Below, in pieces: positions 34,954 to 44,122 of a stretch of 64,000 nt of DNA. The position numbers and the translations under genes are program-made. Source of the stretch: Synergistaceae bacterium DZ-S4 (lineage in GTDB: Bacteria > Synergistota > Synergistia > Synergistales > Synergistaceae); NCBI GenBank assembly GCA_025943965.1, contig JAPCWD010000008.1, positions 1 through 64,000 on the forward strand, in the 5' to 3' direction. The notes beneath the pieces are model-generated. The model did not search any database. It saw only the letters and a program-made list of their open reading frames with translations, and was not told where the DNA came from. Positions within the stretch are counted from its first letter, which is position 1, and each line of letters starts with the position of its first letter.

Positions 34954-36193
34954 GCCAAGGTACCTTGGCATTTTAGCATACAGTTCTGACGAAACGATCG
35001 AAAAAGGTACGACAATTGTGGTCGAATCTTACAGAGGAGAGGAGACGGCTGTGGTCGCCGGTCTCCTTACCCCTGAACAGGAGGGAGAATACAGGCTTCT
35101 GAGAAATGCTTCTGAACACGGAGATTCTTCATCAAAGACATCTGAACCCCTTGTTACAGACCTTTCGTTCATTTCGTTTGCCACAGACGAAGATATTCGA
35201 ATGGCAGAGGAATACAGGGAGGAAGAACGGGAAATATTAAAAAGTGCGATAGAACTGCTCAAACCGCATGAGCTTGAGATGAAGCTGATCGACGTTGAGT
35301 TTCTGAGGCAGCGGAGAAAACTCTTTTTCTATTTTTCATCTGAGCAGAGGGTGGACTTCAGGGCCTATGTACGCGACCTGGCAAGAGAGTTCAAGACAAG
35401 GATCGAACTTAGGCAGATCGGAGTGAGGGATGAGGCCAAGATCATCAGGGGACTCGGTCCCTGCGGGCAACCCTGCTGCTGCAGTTACTGGCTCAACCAA
35501 TTTGCGCCGATATGCATCAAGATGGTAAAAGAGCAGAACCTGGCTCTCAATCCGGCGAAGATCTCCGGGATCTGCGGAAGACTTATGTGCTGCATGTGTT
35601 ACGAACACAACGTATATAGGGAACTTTGGGAAAAACTGCCAAATCCGGGAACTAAAATCAAGACGCCGGGCGGCAATGTCGTCGTCTCGGGAGTGGAAGT
35701 CCATACTAACAATGTCCGGTGCTACATACCGTCACGGGGAGAGATAAGGATACCGATAGACCGGTTCGCTGAATTCAAAGAGACTATTGTCTCAGGCAAG
35801 GACTGGATAATAGAGGAAGAGAAGGATAACATGCTGCCGCTCAGGCCGCACAGTGAGCTGCCAGAGATCTTTGGCGGGTCAGGCTCAAAAATGCGCAAAG
35901 ATAAAGATGACGGCAGGAGAGAGAGACGAAATGAGAAACAGGATACAGCAGAAGGCCCTGAGGGGGGGAGCAAGCCAAACAAAAAGAAGAGAAGGCCCAG
36001 AAAACTCCCTGCTGCACAAAAAGAACAGCATGTTGAACCGGACAGAAAAGAGCATGTGAAAAAACTTCCGCAGATGATCCAGGTAAAAGAAAAGGAAGTC
36101 GAAAAACAAGGTATTGCAAGGGAAAAACCAAGGCGTCCAAGGCGGAGAAGATCCGGGGCAAAGAAAACCGAGAGATCGATACCCGAAGAGTAG
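34925..36193 (+). CDS. ricT: PSP1-domain protein RicT (YaaT) with long basic tail
   Basis: The 422-residue protein contains the PSP1 core (residues 1-280) with the cysteine-rich motifs GPCGQPCCCSYW near 180 and GRLMCCMCYEH near 220. In RicT of the Bacillus RicAFT complex, such cysteines bind an Fe-S cluster. The complex assists RNase Y-dependent mRNA maturation. The last ~110 residues are a Lys/Arg-rich low-complexity tail (KKKRRPRKLP, RRPRRRRSG) that is absent from typical RicT (~275 residues). GTG start overlapping holB. Confidence 0.88.
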   Translation: MNKYLAIFGKPRYLGILAYSSDETIEKGTTIVVESYRGEETAVVAGLLTPEQEGEYRLLRNASEHGDSSSKTSEPLVTDLSFISFATDEDIRMAEEYREEEREILKSAIELLKPHELEMKLIDVEFLRQRRKLFFYFSSEQRVDFRAYVRDLAREFKTRIELRQIGVRDEAKIIRGLGPCGQPCCCSYWLNQFAPICIKMVKEQNLALNPAKISGICGRLMCCMCYEHNVYRELWEKLPNPGTKIKTPGGNVVVSGVEVHTNNVRCYIPSRGEIRIPIDRFAEFKETIVSGKDWIIEEEKDNMLPLRPHSELPEIFGGSGSKMRKDKDDGRRERRNEKQDTAEGPEGGSKPNKKKRRPRKLPAAQKEQHVEPDRKEHVKKLPQMIQVKEKEVEKQGIAREKPRRPRRRRSGAKKTERSIPEE

Positions 36194-36205
36194 GAGGGAA
36201 GCACT

Positions 36206-37135
36206 TTGGATCTTTTTAAAAACCTGGCCCAAAAGCTCAAGAACACCGGAAACAAGTGGACACAGGGCATATCCAACCTATTTTCGGATGAACCAATTTC
36301 TGACCGCTTCTGGGAAGAACTTGAAGAATTGCTTATTCTTGGTGATGTCGGCATAGATCTGACTGAAAAACTGATCGAAAGGCTGAAACAGAAGGCAATA
36401 GACGGAAGGATATCAAGGACCTCAGAGCTCAGGGCGGTTTTTTCTGATCTGCTTGTCCAGCAGCTCAAGAATGTCAAGGGAATGGGTGCTGCCCTTGATA
36501 TAAGCAGTCAGCCTGCGGTCATACTCATGATCGGAGTCAATGGAAGCGGAAAGACGACAACATCGGGAAAACTGGCTGCCCAGCTGAAGAAGGATGGCAG
36601 GAAGGTCCTTCTTGCCGCCGCCGATACGTTCAGAGCTGCAGCCATTGAACAGCTTAAAGCTTGGGGCGAGAGGACAGAAGTCCGCGTAATAGCCCAAAGC
36701 CAGGACAGCGATCCTGCCGCGGTGGTCTTTGATGCCATCATGGCTGCAAAAGCCGGAAATTATGATGTGGTCATAGCAGACACCGCGGGAAGGCTCCATA
36801 CAAAATCCAACCTGATGGAAGAACTTGCCAAGGTTTACCGCATAGTGAAGCGCGAGATCCCGGAAGGTCCGGCGGAAGTCCTCATAGTTCTTGACGCAGT
36901 GACGGGCCAGAACGGTTTCATGCAGGCGGAGACTTTCAGCAAGGTGATGCCCGTTACCGGTGTAGTTCTGACAAAATTCGACAACACCTCCAAAGGCGGG
37001 ATAGTTCTGGCTATCGCCGAAAAACTCGGTATGCCGATAAGATATGTGGGGTTGGGTGAAGGCATCGACGATCTCCAGCTTTTCGATCCTAAGACTTTCA
37101 TAGATACGCTCCTTGACTCGGAAGGCAATGATTGA
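36206..37135 (+). CDS. ftsY: signal recognition particle receptor FtsY
   Basis: The 309-residue SRP-type GTPase has a short N domain, G1 [14 protein letters not shown] near 110, [16 protein letters not shown] near 135, [16 protein letters not shown] near 190 and [10 protein letters not shown] near 258. There is no long acidic A domain, as in most non-enterobacterial FtsY. It receives ribosome-SRP complexes at the membrane. TTG start behind GGAGGG. Confidence 0.95.
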   Translation: MDLFKNLAQKLKNTGNKWTQGISNLFSDEPISDRFWEELEELLILGDVGIDLTEKLIERLKQKAIDGRISRTSELRAVFSDLLVQQLKNVKGMGAALDISSQPAVILMIGVNGSGKTTTSGKLAAQLKKDGRKVLLAAADTFRAAAIEQLKAWGERTEVRVIAQSQDSDPAAVVFDAIMAAKAGNYDVVIADTAGRLHTKSNLMEELAKVYRIVKREIPEGPAEVLIVLDAVTGQNGFMQAETFSKVMPVTGVVLTKFDNTSKGGIVLAIAEKLGMPIRYVGLGEGIDDLQLFDPKTFIDTLLDSEGND

Positions 37136-37664
37136 AGGCAGGCATCCCAGGGACCCACAAGTCAAGAAGATAGTTGCCCTTTTGGTCCCCAGAGGGGAAA
37201 CGGAGGTATTCGAGACTGCGAGCGGACTTCTCGCTGATGTCTGGGGAGAGCCTGAACGGATAAGCCCGTTTATCCCCTTCACATGGACCAACTATTATGA
37301 AGATATCGCTCCGGATCTGGACAGGTGTTTCTTTTCCTATCCGGGGCTTTTTACCATGTCTGAGCTCCCGGACTGGAAGATAATGACGTGCAGGCTGGAA
37401 AAGGAAACAGGGGCTTCAAGAAGGGTCAACCTTGACCCGGGTACCATAGACGGAGCAAGGCTGCTTCTGGCATCTACCAAGGGACAGGCACACAGGATAT
37501 ATCTCAGGGACGGTATCTTTGCAGAGGTAACACTGTGCAGAAGAAAAGGCAAATGGGAAAGCTTCTTCTACACATTTCCCGATTTTAAAAGCGGAGCATA
37601 CTTTGAGTGGCTCGAGACTGTCCGGGAGGACTGGAAAAGAGAAAAGAACTCTGTTGGAATGTAG
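37128..37664 (+). CDS. DUF4416-type protein
   Basis: About 178 residues resembling the conserved DUF4416 family of unknown function. Recognisable parts: an N-terminal VALLVPRGETEVFE-like strand-helix, PFTWTNYYEDIAP near 55, NLDPGTIDGARLLLAS near 105, and a final FPDFKSGAYFEWL segment. No catalytic motif can be named. ATG 37128 overlaps the ftsY stop. A TTG 15 bases upstream is possible. It lies between ftsY and purB and is probably cotranscribed. Confidence 0.75.
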   Translation: MIEGRHPRDPQVKKIVALLVPRGETEVFETASGLLADVWGEPERISPFIPFTWTNYYEDIAPDLDRCFFSYPGLFTMSELPDWKIMTCRLEKETGASRRVNLDPGTIDGARLLLASTKGQAHRIYLRDGIFAEVTLCRRKGKWESFFYTFPDFKSGAYFEWLETVREDWKREKNSVGM

Positions 37665-37675
37665 GGGGTAATGAG

Positions 37676-38986
37676 ATGATCGAACGCTATGAAACTCCTG
37701 AAATAAAAACTATATGGAACGACCAGAACCGTTTTCAAAAGTGGCTTGACGTGGAACTTGCCGTATGCAGGGCATGGAACGAAGCCGGCAGGATACCTGA
37801 CGAAGATTACAGGAATATAGTCGAAAAGGCATCATTCAGGGTTGAAAGGATCCGTGAGATCGAAGAAGTTACTCAGCATGATGTCATCGCATTCGTATCA
37901 AACGTGGCAGAGTGCATAGGGGAGTCGGGCCGATATGTCCACCTTGGCCTGACGAGCAGCGACGTCATAGACACAGCCTCCTCCCTCCTCCTGTCCGAAA
38001 GCCTGGACGTTGTCCTTGCATCCCTGAGAGATCTCCGCACGGTCCTTGGCCGTAAGGCAGTTGAGTACAAAATGACCCCATGCGCTGGGCGTACCCACGG
38101 GATCCATGCAGAGCCGACCACCTTCGGACTCAAGCTGCTGAACCATTATGCCGAGGTCGGGAGGGACATAGAGAGGATCACGCAGTCACAAAAGGAAATA
38201 ATGGTCGGAGGACTCTCCGGCGCAGTAGGCACATATGCGAACTGTCCTCCCGCCATCGAGGCAAGGACCTGTGAGTTGCTTGGCCTCTCTGTTGACCCGG
38301 TTTCAACGCAGGTCATCCAGAGGGACAGGCACTCACGCGTAGTTACAGATGCCGCAATATGCGGGGGTTCGCTTGAAAGGATGGCGCTTGAGATCCGCCA
38401 CCTGCAGAGAACTGAAGTCCTGGAAGCGCTTGAACCATTCAAAAAAGGTCAAAAGGGCTCGTCGGCAATGCCCCACAAGAAAAATCCGATACTATGCGAG
38501 AGAGTCTGCGGAATGGCAAGGCTTCTGAGGGGCTACACTATCCCGGCGGTCGAGAATATAGCCCTTTGGCATGAACGTGACATCAGCCACTCTTCGGTGG
38601 AGAGGGTCATGTGGCCGGACGTGTTCCACCTTGTTCTGTACATGACAAAAACCATGACTAAAATAATAAGCGGACTCACAGTAAATTCAGAAAAGATGAA
38701 AGAAAATATTGAAATAACAAAAGGCCTTCTTTTTACAGGCAGAGTACTGGTCGAACTTGTTGAAAGGGAAGGCATCAGCAGGGAAGATGCTTACGTAATA
38801 GCACAAAGTAATGCGATGAGGTGCTGGAACGAAAAAACACCACTGCTTGAACTCCTGAAAAATGACCCGAGGATCAACAAAATGAGTGAGAGTGAGCTGG
38901 AATCTTTATTTGATTTGGAGTATTATCTAAAGCATATAGATGAGATATTCGGCAGATTTCCCGAATTGCAGAATATCCCTGTATAA
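37676..38986 (+). CDS. purB: adenylosuccinate lyase
   Basis: The 436-residue fumarase/aspartase superfamily enzyme shows the signature [11 protein letters not shown] near residue 262, the [12 protein letters not shown]is motif near 139 and TSSDVIDTA near 88. It acts twice in AMP/purine synthesis (SAICAR and adenylosuccinate). ATG 37676 has GGGGGTAATGAG upstream. A farther in-frame start overlaps the previous gene and is rejected. Confidence 0.95.
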   Translation: MIERYETPEIKTIWNDQNRFQKWLDVELAVCRAWNEAGRIPDEDYRNIVEKASFRVERIREIEEVTQHDVIAFVSNVAECIGESGRYVHLGLTSSDVIDTASSLLLSESLDVVLASLRDLRTVLGRKAVEYKMTPCAGRTHGIHAEPTTFGLKLLNHYAEVGRDIERITQSQKEIMVGGLSGAVGTYANCPPAIEARTCELLGLSVDPVSTQVIQRDRHSRVVTDAAICGGSLERMALEIRHLQRTEVLEALEPFKKGQKGSSAMPHKKNPILCERVCGMARLLRGYTIPAVENIALWHERDISHSSVERVMWPDVFHLVLYMTKTMTKIISGLTVNSEKMKENIEITKGLLFTGRVLVELVEREGISREDAYVIAQSNAMRCWNEKTPLLELLKNDPRINKMSESELESLFDLEYYLKHIDEIFGRFPELQNIPV

Positions 38987-39018
38987 AAATAATACAAAAT
39001 AATATGGAGGATTTGCAA

Positions 39019-40029
39019 ATGGCTGCTCCAGACAGAAACATTGCTCTCGAAATGGTTCGTGCTACGGAAGCTGCGGCTATGGCCGCTGGACGGTGGATGG
39101 GACGTGGGGACAAGAACGGAGTTGACGGCGCCGCTGTAAATGCTATGCGGTTCATGCTCAACAACGTCAATATGGACGGTCAGGTCGTAATCGGAGAGGG
39201 AGAGAAGGACGAAGCTCCGATGCTCTTCAACGGGGAAAAACTCGGCACCGGATGCGATCCGCAGGTCGACATCGCGGTCGACCCTATCGACGGGACACGT
39301 CTTACGGCCCAGGGACTCCCGAACGCGGTCAGCGTAGTTGCGTTTGCAGAGCGTGATACTATGTTTGACCCACAGCATATTTTCTATATGGACAAAATAG
39401 CTACAGGTCCTTTTGCGGCACATGCGATAAACATTGATGCCTCTCCCTCGGACAACATAAGGGCCGTTGCAAGGGCGCTCAGAAAATCGGTCGAAGACGT
39501 GACAGTCATTGTACTTGACAGGCCGAGGCATGAAGAGCTCATCAAGGAGATCCGTTCCATGCACGCAAGGATCAGGCTTATCCCCGACGGAGACGTTGCA
39601 GGGGCTCTTTCAACATGCAAACCAAATTCCGGGATAGACCTCCTAATGGGGATAGGCGGCTCTCCCGAAGCAGTAATAACAGCATGTGCAGTTAAGTGCG
39701 TCGGAGGCAACATGCAGTGCAAACTTTGGCCGCGCAACGACGAGGAGAGGGAGAAGTGCAAGGAAAAGGGTATGGATGTGGAGAAAGTCCTACACCTAAA
39801 TGACCTAGTAGCATGCGAGAACGTATTCTTTGCCGCTACAGGCGTCACCGACGGCGACTGGCTGAAGGGCGTACGCTATGCGGGAGATGTGGTCCACACA
39901 TCATCGCTCGTTATGAGGGCAAAGAGCGGCACCATACGCTACATCGACGCGATCCACAACGTTCAGAAGCTGGACGAGATCAGCGGGATCAAATACGGAG
40001 CACAGTCGACCTCAGTATCTTTCCTCTAA
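39019..40029 (+). CDS. glpX: fructose-1,6-bisphosphatase class II
   Basis: The 336-residue GlpX-type phosphatase has metal-site motifs [13 protein letters not shown] near 59 and [12 protein letters not shown] near 91, with [15 protein letters not shown] near 215. It produces fructose-6-phosphate in gluconeogenesis, as expected for an amino-acid fermenter. ATG 39019 is seven bases after TGGAGG. An in-frame ATG at 39004 overlaps that box. A terminator follows. Confidence 0.93.
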   Translation: MAAPDRNIALEMVRATEAAAMAAGRWMGRGDKNGVDGAAVNAMRFMLNNVNMDGQVVIGEGEKDEAPMLFNGEKLGTGCDPQVDIAVDPIDGTRLTAQGLPNAVSVVAFAERDTMFDPQHIFYMDKIATGPFAAHAINIDASPSDNIRAVARALRKSVEDVTVIVLDRPRHEELIKEIRSMHARIRLIPDGDVAGALSTCKPNSGIDLLMGIGGSPEAVITACAVKCVGGNMQCKLWPRNDEEREKCKEKGMDVEKVLHLNDLVACENVFFAATGVTDGDWLKGVRYAGDVVHTSSLVMRAKSGTIRYIDAIHNVQKLDEISGIKYGAQSTSVSFL

Positions 40030-40061
40030 AACACGAATTGCCGCTCGGATAATTGACATTT

Positions 40062-40094
40062 GGGCAGCCCGATAGTTTGGGCTGCCTCTTTCTT
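40062..40094 (+). terminator. glpX terminator
   Basis: GGCAGCCC, loop GATAGTTT, GGGCTGCC followed by TCTTTCTT. Confidence 0.85.
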
Positions 40095-40282
40095 GATCAT
40101 CAGGCCGTTCATGCAAAAAACGGAAATTAATATCCATTATTTACCGTCCTGACATTTAATAATATCTTTGATTTTTGAATATGGTGATATAACTTTGTAT
40201 TTTCTTTGTGAACGCCGCCTTTATTTTAATATTTTGTGAATTTACTGTTATTACATTAGTAGAATTATTTGAATATTTTAAC

Positions 40283-40310
40283 TTGACATTCAATGGTGCA
40301 GTGATAATCT
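40283..40310 (+). promoter_or_regulatory. promoter of the diaphorase operon
   Basis: Perfect -35 TTGACA (40283-40288) and -10 TAATCT (40305-40310), spaced 16 bases. Expected start about 40317, ahead of the GAGGGGG box of the first gene. The same -10 hexamer is used at selC. Confidence 0.65.
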
Positions 40311-40352
40311 TGATGGCAGTTGATCCACAAGTATATGCGAGGGGGCGGTCTT

Positions 40353-40814
40353 TTGGGGGAGATCGATCGAATCGCTGAGGTTTTGCTTACCTATAAGCAA
40401 GATCCCAGGTATTTGCTTGCTGTTCTTCTCGATATCCAGGAATCAGAAAACTACATATCAACGGAGGCAATGCGTGCTGTTGCCCAATATCTCGGCGTCT
40501 CGGAAAGCCGCGTTTTTGCCGTTGCGACCTTTTACCGGACGCTGAGCATGAAAAAGAAAGGAAGAAAGATCATACGTGTCTGCATGGGCACCGCATGTCA
40601 CCTGCGCGGCTCTGCCGCAGTGCTCCATGAGCTGGAGAAAAGGTTTGGCATAAAAGCGGGAGACGTGACTGAAAACGGAGAATTCACACTTGAAACAGTG
40701 AACTGTGTCGGTGCATGCGCCCTGGCTCCGGTCATCACCTGCGGCGATGATTCTTTTGGCAGGATGGACCCTGCCAAAGCTGCAGAACTTATCACAAAGG
40801 GGGCCTTTGAATGA
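40353..40814 (+). CDS. NuoE/HoxE-like [2Fe-2S] subunit
   Basis: About 153 residues of the 24-kDa thioredoxin-like ferredoxin family. Cluster cysteines are CMGTAC near residue 75 and CVGAC near 116. It normally passes electrons between the flavin subunit and partner proteins in NADH dehydrogenases, HoxEFU diaphorases and Hnd hydrogenases. TTG 40353 has GAGGGGGC eight bases upstream. Earlier in-frame starts lie over or before that box. Overlaps the next gene by four bases. Confidence 0.9.
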   Translation: MGEIDRIAEVLLTYKQDPRYLLAVLLDIQESENYISTEAMRAVAQYLGVSESRVFAVATFYRTLSMKKKGRKIIRVCMGTACHLRGSAAVLHELEKRFGIKAGDVTENGEFTLETVNCVGACALAPVITCGDDSFGRMDPAKAAELITKGAFE

Positions 40815-42730
40815 AATTCGGGACCCTTTCCGCCCTGAGATCCTACAAAGAACAATTATCGAACAGAACGAGGTCCGGCAAAGAAATATGGGTATGCGGC
40901 GGACCGGGATGCGTTGCTAACGGCAGTCCTGCCGTCGCGGAGGAATTCCAAAGGCTTATCGGACAGAGATCTTCAGAGGGACCCCGATCCTTCTGGCAAA
41001 ACCTCAAGGTGATGATCTGCCGTGAAGACCAAACCTTCAGGACAGGTTTGACAGGATGTATGGGGCCATGCGAGAACGGTCCGATAGTACATGTCGAACC
41101 TGAAGGCTGGTATTACCGGAAGGTCACGCCGGAGGACGCCGCCGGCATTCTGGATTCTTTGAAGGAAGGGCGCCCATACATGGCAAAAGCCATGTACGGC
41201 AAAGACGGTAAACCATCTGAGGATCCAACGGCTGAAAACATCCCTTTCCTTTCCGGACAGAAAAAGCTCGTCCTTGGCAATATGAGCAGCATGTCCCCTC
41301 TGGACCTGGAAGACTATCTGGCGCACGGCGGTTACTCAGGGCTGCTAAAGGCCCTTGAAAGCATGACGCCTGAAGAGGTCTGCGCTGAGGTCAGGGAATC
41401 AGGCCTGAGAGGCAGAGGCGGAGGGGGCTTCCCGGCCGGGGTAAAGTGGGAATCTTGCCGCGGCTCGTCCTCTGAGAAACGCTATGTTCTGGTAAACGGC
41501 GATGAGGGGGACCCCGGGGCATTTATGGACAGGGCGCTTATGGAAGGCGATCCCTTCTCTGTCATAGAGGGCCTGACCATAGGAGCATACGCTGTCGGCT
41601 CAAGCGAAGGCATTATCTATGTAAGGCATGAATATCCGCTCGCAGTAAAGAGACTTACAAACGCAATAACCATTCTTGAAGAGGCCGGCCTTTTGGGAAA
41701 GGACATCCTTGGCACAGGATTTGACTTCCATGTTGAGATCTGCAAGGGCGGGGGAGCTTTTGTCTGCGGCGAATCCACTGCGCTCATGACCTCAATCGAG
41801 GGAAAGCCCGGAGTCCCGAGGGTCAAGTATATAAGATCCACAGAAAAGGGCCTCTGGGGGTCTCCGACTGTCCTGAACAACGTTGAGACCTGGGCGAATG
41901 TTCCGCTGATCATAACAAACGGATCATCCCGGTACAGGGAAACAGGTTCTTCCAACAACTCCGGGACAAAGGTCTTCGCGCTGGTCGGTAAAGTAAAGAA
42001 CACCGGACTTGTCGAAGTGCCTATGGGAACCACTCTAAGAGAGATGATATACGGCATTGGAGGAGGAGTAGCCAAGGCCCGGCCCTTCAAAGCGGTACAG
42101 ACAGGCGGTCCGTCCGGCGGATGCCTTCCCGCGTCGATGCTCGATACCCCTGTCGACTTTGACAGCCTCGATCAGGCAGGTTCAATGATGGGATCGGGCG
42201 GCATGATCGTCATGGACGACAGGACCTGCATGGTGGACATTGCACGGTATTTCATCGATTTCCTTGTTGAGGAATCCTGCGGTAAGTGTGTACCATGCAG
42301 GGAAGGACTCAAAAAAATGCAGATAATACTGCACTCTCTTACCGGAGGCATGGGTCAGGAGGGTGACACCGACACCCTGAAAGAGCTGGCAGAAAGCATC
42401 TCAGACACGGCCCTTTGCGCATTGGGGCAGTCTGCAGCTAATCCTGTGCTTTCTACGATCAGATATTTTTATGAGGAATATGTTGAGCATGAAAGGGAGC
42501 ACTTCTGCAGAGCCGGAGTCTGCACGGGAATGTTCCGGATAACGATCGATGAAGAGAAGTGCACAAGCTGCGGCCTTTGCTCAAAGAGCTGTCCGACCAA
42601 AACCATCGAACTCGCGGGGAGCGGGAAGTACCGCATTGAACAGGCAGGCTGCATAAAATGCGGTGCCTGCTTCGAAGTCTGTCCCTTCTCATCCGTTGAA
42701 ATAGTAAACGAGGTGAGCAATGATGATTGA
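40811..42730 (+). CDS. NuoF/HoxF-like NAD(P)H-binding flavoprotein with extra ferredoxin domains
   Basis: The 639-residue protein is modular. An N-terminal thioredoxin-like [2Fe-2S] domain (CGGPGC, GCMGPCENGP) is followed by the FMN/NADH core (GLRGRGGGGFPAG near 195; NGDEGDPGAFMDRAL near 225). The 51-kDa [4Fe-4S] motif ESCGKCVPCREG lies near 492. A C-terminal 2[4Fe-4S] ferredoxin has CTSCGLCSKSCP and CIKCGACFEVCP. This is the HndC/HydB-type layout used in NAD(P)-linked hydrogenases and formate dehydrogenases. No hydrogenase subunit follows, so the electron partner is probably the AOR module downstream. Confidence 0.92.
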   Translation: MKFGTLSALRSYKEQLSNRTRSGKEIWVCGGPGCVANGSPAVAEEFQRLIGQRSSEGPRSFWQNLKVMICREDQTFRTGLTGCMGPCENGPIVHVEPEGWYYRKVTPEDAAGILDSLKEGRPYMAKAMYGKDGKPSEDPTAENIPFLSGQKKLVLGNMSSMSPLDLEDYLAHGGYSGLLKALESMTPEEVCAEVRESGLRGRGGGGFPAGVKWESCRGSSSEKRYVLVNGDEGDPGAFMDRALMEGDPFSVIEGLTIGAYAVGSSEGIIYVRHEYPLAVKRLTNAITILEEAGLLGKDILGTGFDFHVEICKGGGAFVCGESTALMTSIEGKPGVPRVKYIRSTEKGLWGSPTVLNNVETWANVPLIITNGSSRYRETGSSNNSGTKVFALVGKVKNTGLVEVPMGTTLREMIYGIGGGVAKARPFKAVQTGGPSGGCLPASMLDTPVDFDSLDQAGSMMGSGGMIVMDDRTCMVDIARYFIDFLVEESCGKCVPCREGLKKMQIILHSLTGGMGQEGDTDTLKELAESISDTALCALGQSAANPVLSTIRYFYEEYVEHEREHFCRAGVCTGMFRITIDEEKCTSCGLCSKSCPTKTIELAGSGKYRIEQAGCIKCGACFEVCPFSSVEIVNEVSNDD

Positions 42731-43460
42731 GATAACGATCAACGGCACACCGATAAAGGTCAAAAAAGGCACTATCCTGCTGCATGCGGCGCAGGAAAAC
42801 GGGATAGACATCCCGACCCTTTGCGATCACGAGGGACTAAATCCTGAAGGCAACTGCAGGCTCTGCTCCGTGGAGATAGAGGAACCCGGCAGAAAAAAGA
42901 TAGTTGCTTCCTGCATGTTCCCGGTGACAAGGAGCATCTCTGTGGAAACAGAAAGTGAAAGGGTAAAGAGAGCAAGAAGGACAGTCCTTCAGCTTCTCAT
43001 AAACAGAAATCCCAAATCCCCCGTCATCCAGCAGCTCTGTGCCCGGTACGGCGTCAGCCGTGAAGAGCGGTTCGCTTTTGAACCTGATCTCTGCATAAGG
43101 TGCGGCAGATGCGTAAGGGCCTGCGAAGCAAACGGAACAAAAGCTATAGAGCTTGTAGGCAGAGGCTTTGACAGACACGTTGCGCCCCCTTATGAGATGG
43201 AAACAGATGCATGTATAGGCTGTCTCTCCTGTGCTACTGTATGTCCGACCGGAAAGATAACTTATGAGGAGTCTCCGGGAAAGAGGAAGATCTGGCATAA
43301 GGAGTTCGATGTCCTTCAGTGCAGGAGGTGCGGCATGTTCTTTGCCACAAAAGAAATGCTTGACTGGGCAGGAAGGCCGGAGAACGACCGCGACTACTGC
43401 GACCACTGCCAAAAATATATTGAAAGCGTCAAGTTTTTGACAGGATCTCAAAATAAATAA
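42720..43460 (+). CDS. HoxU/NuoG-N-terminal-like iron-sulfur subunit
   Basis: The 246-residue protein has a [2Fe-2S] ferredoxin domain (NCRLCSVEI near residue 42) and a two-cluster [4Fe-4S] region (CIRCGRCVRACE near 121; CIGCLSCATVCPTG near 161). It stops before any catalytic domain: no H-cluster and no molybdopterin domain. The His-Cys ligands of the NuoG N3-type site are missing (NRNPKSPVIQQLC replaces the HPxDCxxC pattern). An added CRRCG...CDHC four-Cys motif lies near 200-237. It forms the third subunit of a HoxEFU-like diaphorase. Overlaps the previous gene by 11 bases. Confidence 0.88.
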   Translation: MMIEITINGTPIKVKKGTILLHAAQENGIDIPTLCDHEGLNPEGNCRLCSVEIEEPGRKKIVASCMFPVTRSISVETESERVKRARRTVLQLLINRNPKSPVIQQLCARYGVSREERFAFEPDLCIRCGRCVRACEANGTKAIELVGRGFDRHVAPPYEMETDACIGCLSCATVCPTGKITYEESPGKRKIWHKEFDVLQCRRCGMFFATKEMLDWAGRPENDRDYCDHCQKYIESVKFLTGSQNK

Positions 43461-43477
43461 AAGCATCAACAATATCT

Positions 43478-43592
43478 GTCCTTCGACCCGCAGTATCTCA
43501 TGAAGAAACTGCGGGCACTGGGCAGCGGGAGCGATCCCGCCGCCTGCCGCTTAGCAAAGAAGGGGACCCTTTACGGGTCTCCTTTTGTCTTT
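43478..43592 (+). promoter_or_regulatory. structured leader with terminator, candidate Moco/Tuco-like riboswitch
   Basis: Stems seen in order: GTCCTTC (43478 on) can pair with GAAGGGGAC (43558-43567). CCCGCAGT (43487-43494) pairs with ACTGCGGG (43508-43515). GGCAG-CGGGA pairs with TCCCG-CTGCC around a GCGA tetraloop (GNRA). Then AAGGGGACCC / GGGTCTCCTT (43560-43584) and TTGTCTTT form an intrinsic terminator. The terminator's 5' arm overlaps the outer aptamer-like stem, so the two are mutually exclusive, as in a transcriptional riboswitch. It precedes genes for a tungsten-type AOR and a MoaD-like protein. Molybdenum/tungsten cofactor riboswitches are known in such places. Identity is inferred, the fold is read by eye. 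Confidence 0.45.
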
Positions 43593-43644
43593 ACACGACC
43601 CGGTCACATACGGGAATCCAAAAAAGTACAGGGAGGAATGCGGC

Positions 43645-44121
43645 ATGGAAATGATACTTATAACTTCGCCGGAGAAATGCATCGGCTGCGGGACCTGTGA
43701 ACTGGCATGTTCACTGTCCCACAACGGGGAGTGCAGGCCGGCGATATCCAGAGTCAACGTATTCAGGTTCGCGAAGGGCAGCAACGTCCCGATGATGTGC
43801 TTCCAGTGTGAAGAAGCGGCATGCATGGCGGTCTGCAAGACGAAAGCCCTGATACGTGACGAGGAGACAGGCGTAGTGAAGGTGGAGGACGACAAGTGCA
43901 TCGGATGCAGGATGTGCGTTATGGCCTGTCCCTTCGGGAACATTGCGTTCGACAGGGTCGCAAAAGTCGCGATCAAATGCAATCACTGCGACGGAGAGCC
44001 CCTGTGCGCTGAATTCTGCCCGACTGCAGCGATCGAGTATGTACCTGCCGATACCGCAACGCTCAACAGGAAAAAGGCGTTTTCGGCCAAAATGAAACAG
44101 GCTCTTGAGGAGGTGAAGTAA
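43645..44121 (+). CDS. 4x[4Fe-4S] ferredoxin-like electron-transfer subunit of AOR (AorA type)
   Basis: The 158-residue protein carries four Cys clusters: [11 protein letters not shown] near 11, [13 protein letters not shown] near 52, [12 protein letters not shown] near 87, and [15 protein letters not shown] near 112. This DmsB/HycB-like pattern matches the small subunit (AorA) of NAD-linked aldehyde oxidoreductase complexes. ATG 43645 has GGGAGG eight bases upstream. One base separates it from the AOR gene. Confidence 0.88.
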   Translation: MEMILITSPEKCIGCGTCELACSLSHNGECRPAISRVNVFRFAKGSNVPMMCFQCEEAACMAVCKTKALIRDEETGVVKVEDDKCIGCRMCVMACPFGNIAFDRVAKVAIKCNHCDGEPLCAEFCPTAAIEYVPADTATLNRKKAFSAKMKQALEEVK

Positions 44122-44122
44122 T

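Larger units (their letters stand above)
40030..40352 (+). other. intergenic region: terminator, AT-rich spacer and promoter
   Basis: After the glpX terminator there are about 190 bases of very AT-rich sequence with no ORF, ending in a strong promoter for the hox-like operon. The low G+C stands out from the coding flanks and may bind regulators. No repeated operator is recognised. Confidence 0.6.

Noticed and set aside
40811..43460. An iron hydrogenase (Hnd type), suggested by the HndA/HndC-like subunits
   Set aside because: The HndD-like gene ends before the H-cluster domain, and no catalytic hydrogenase gene follows.
43500..43700. A 66-codon plus-strand frame in the aor leader
   Set aside because: It runs through the hairpins and the terminator, overlaps the ferredoxin gene and has no RBS.
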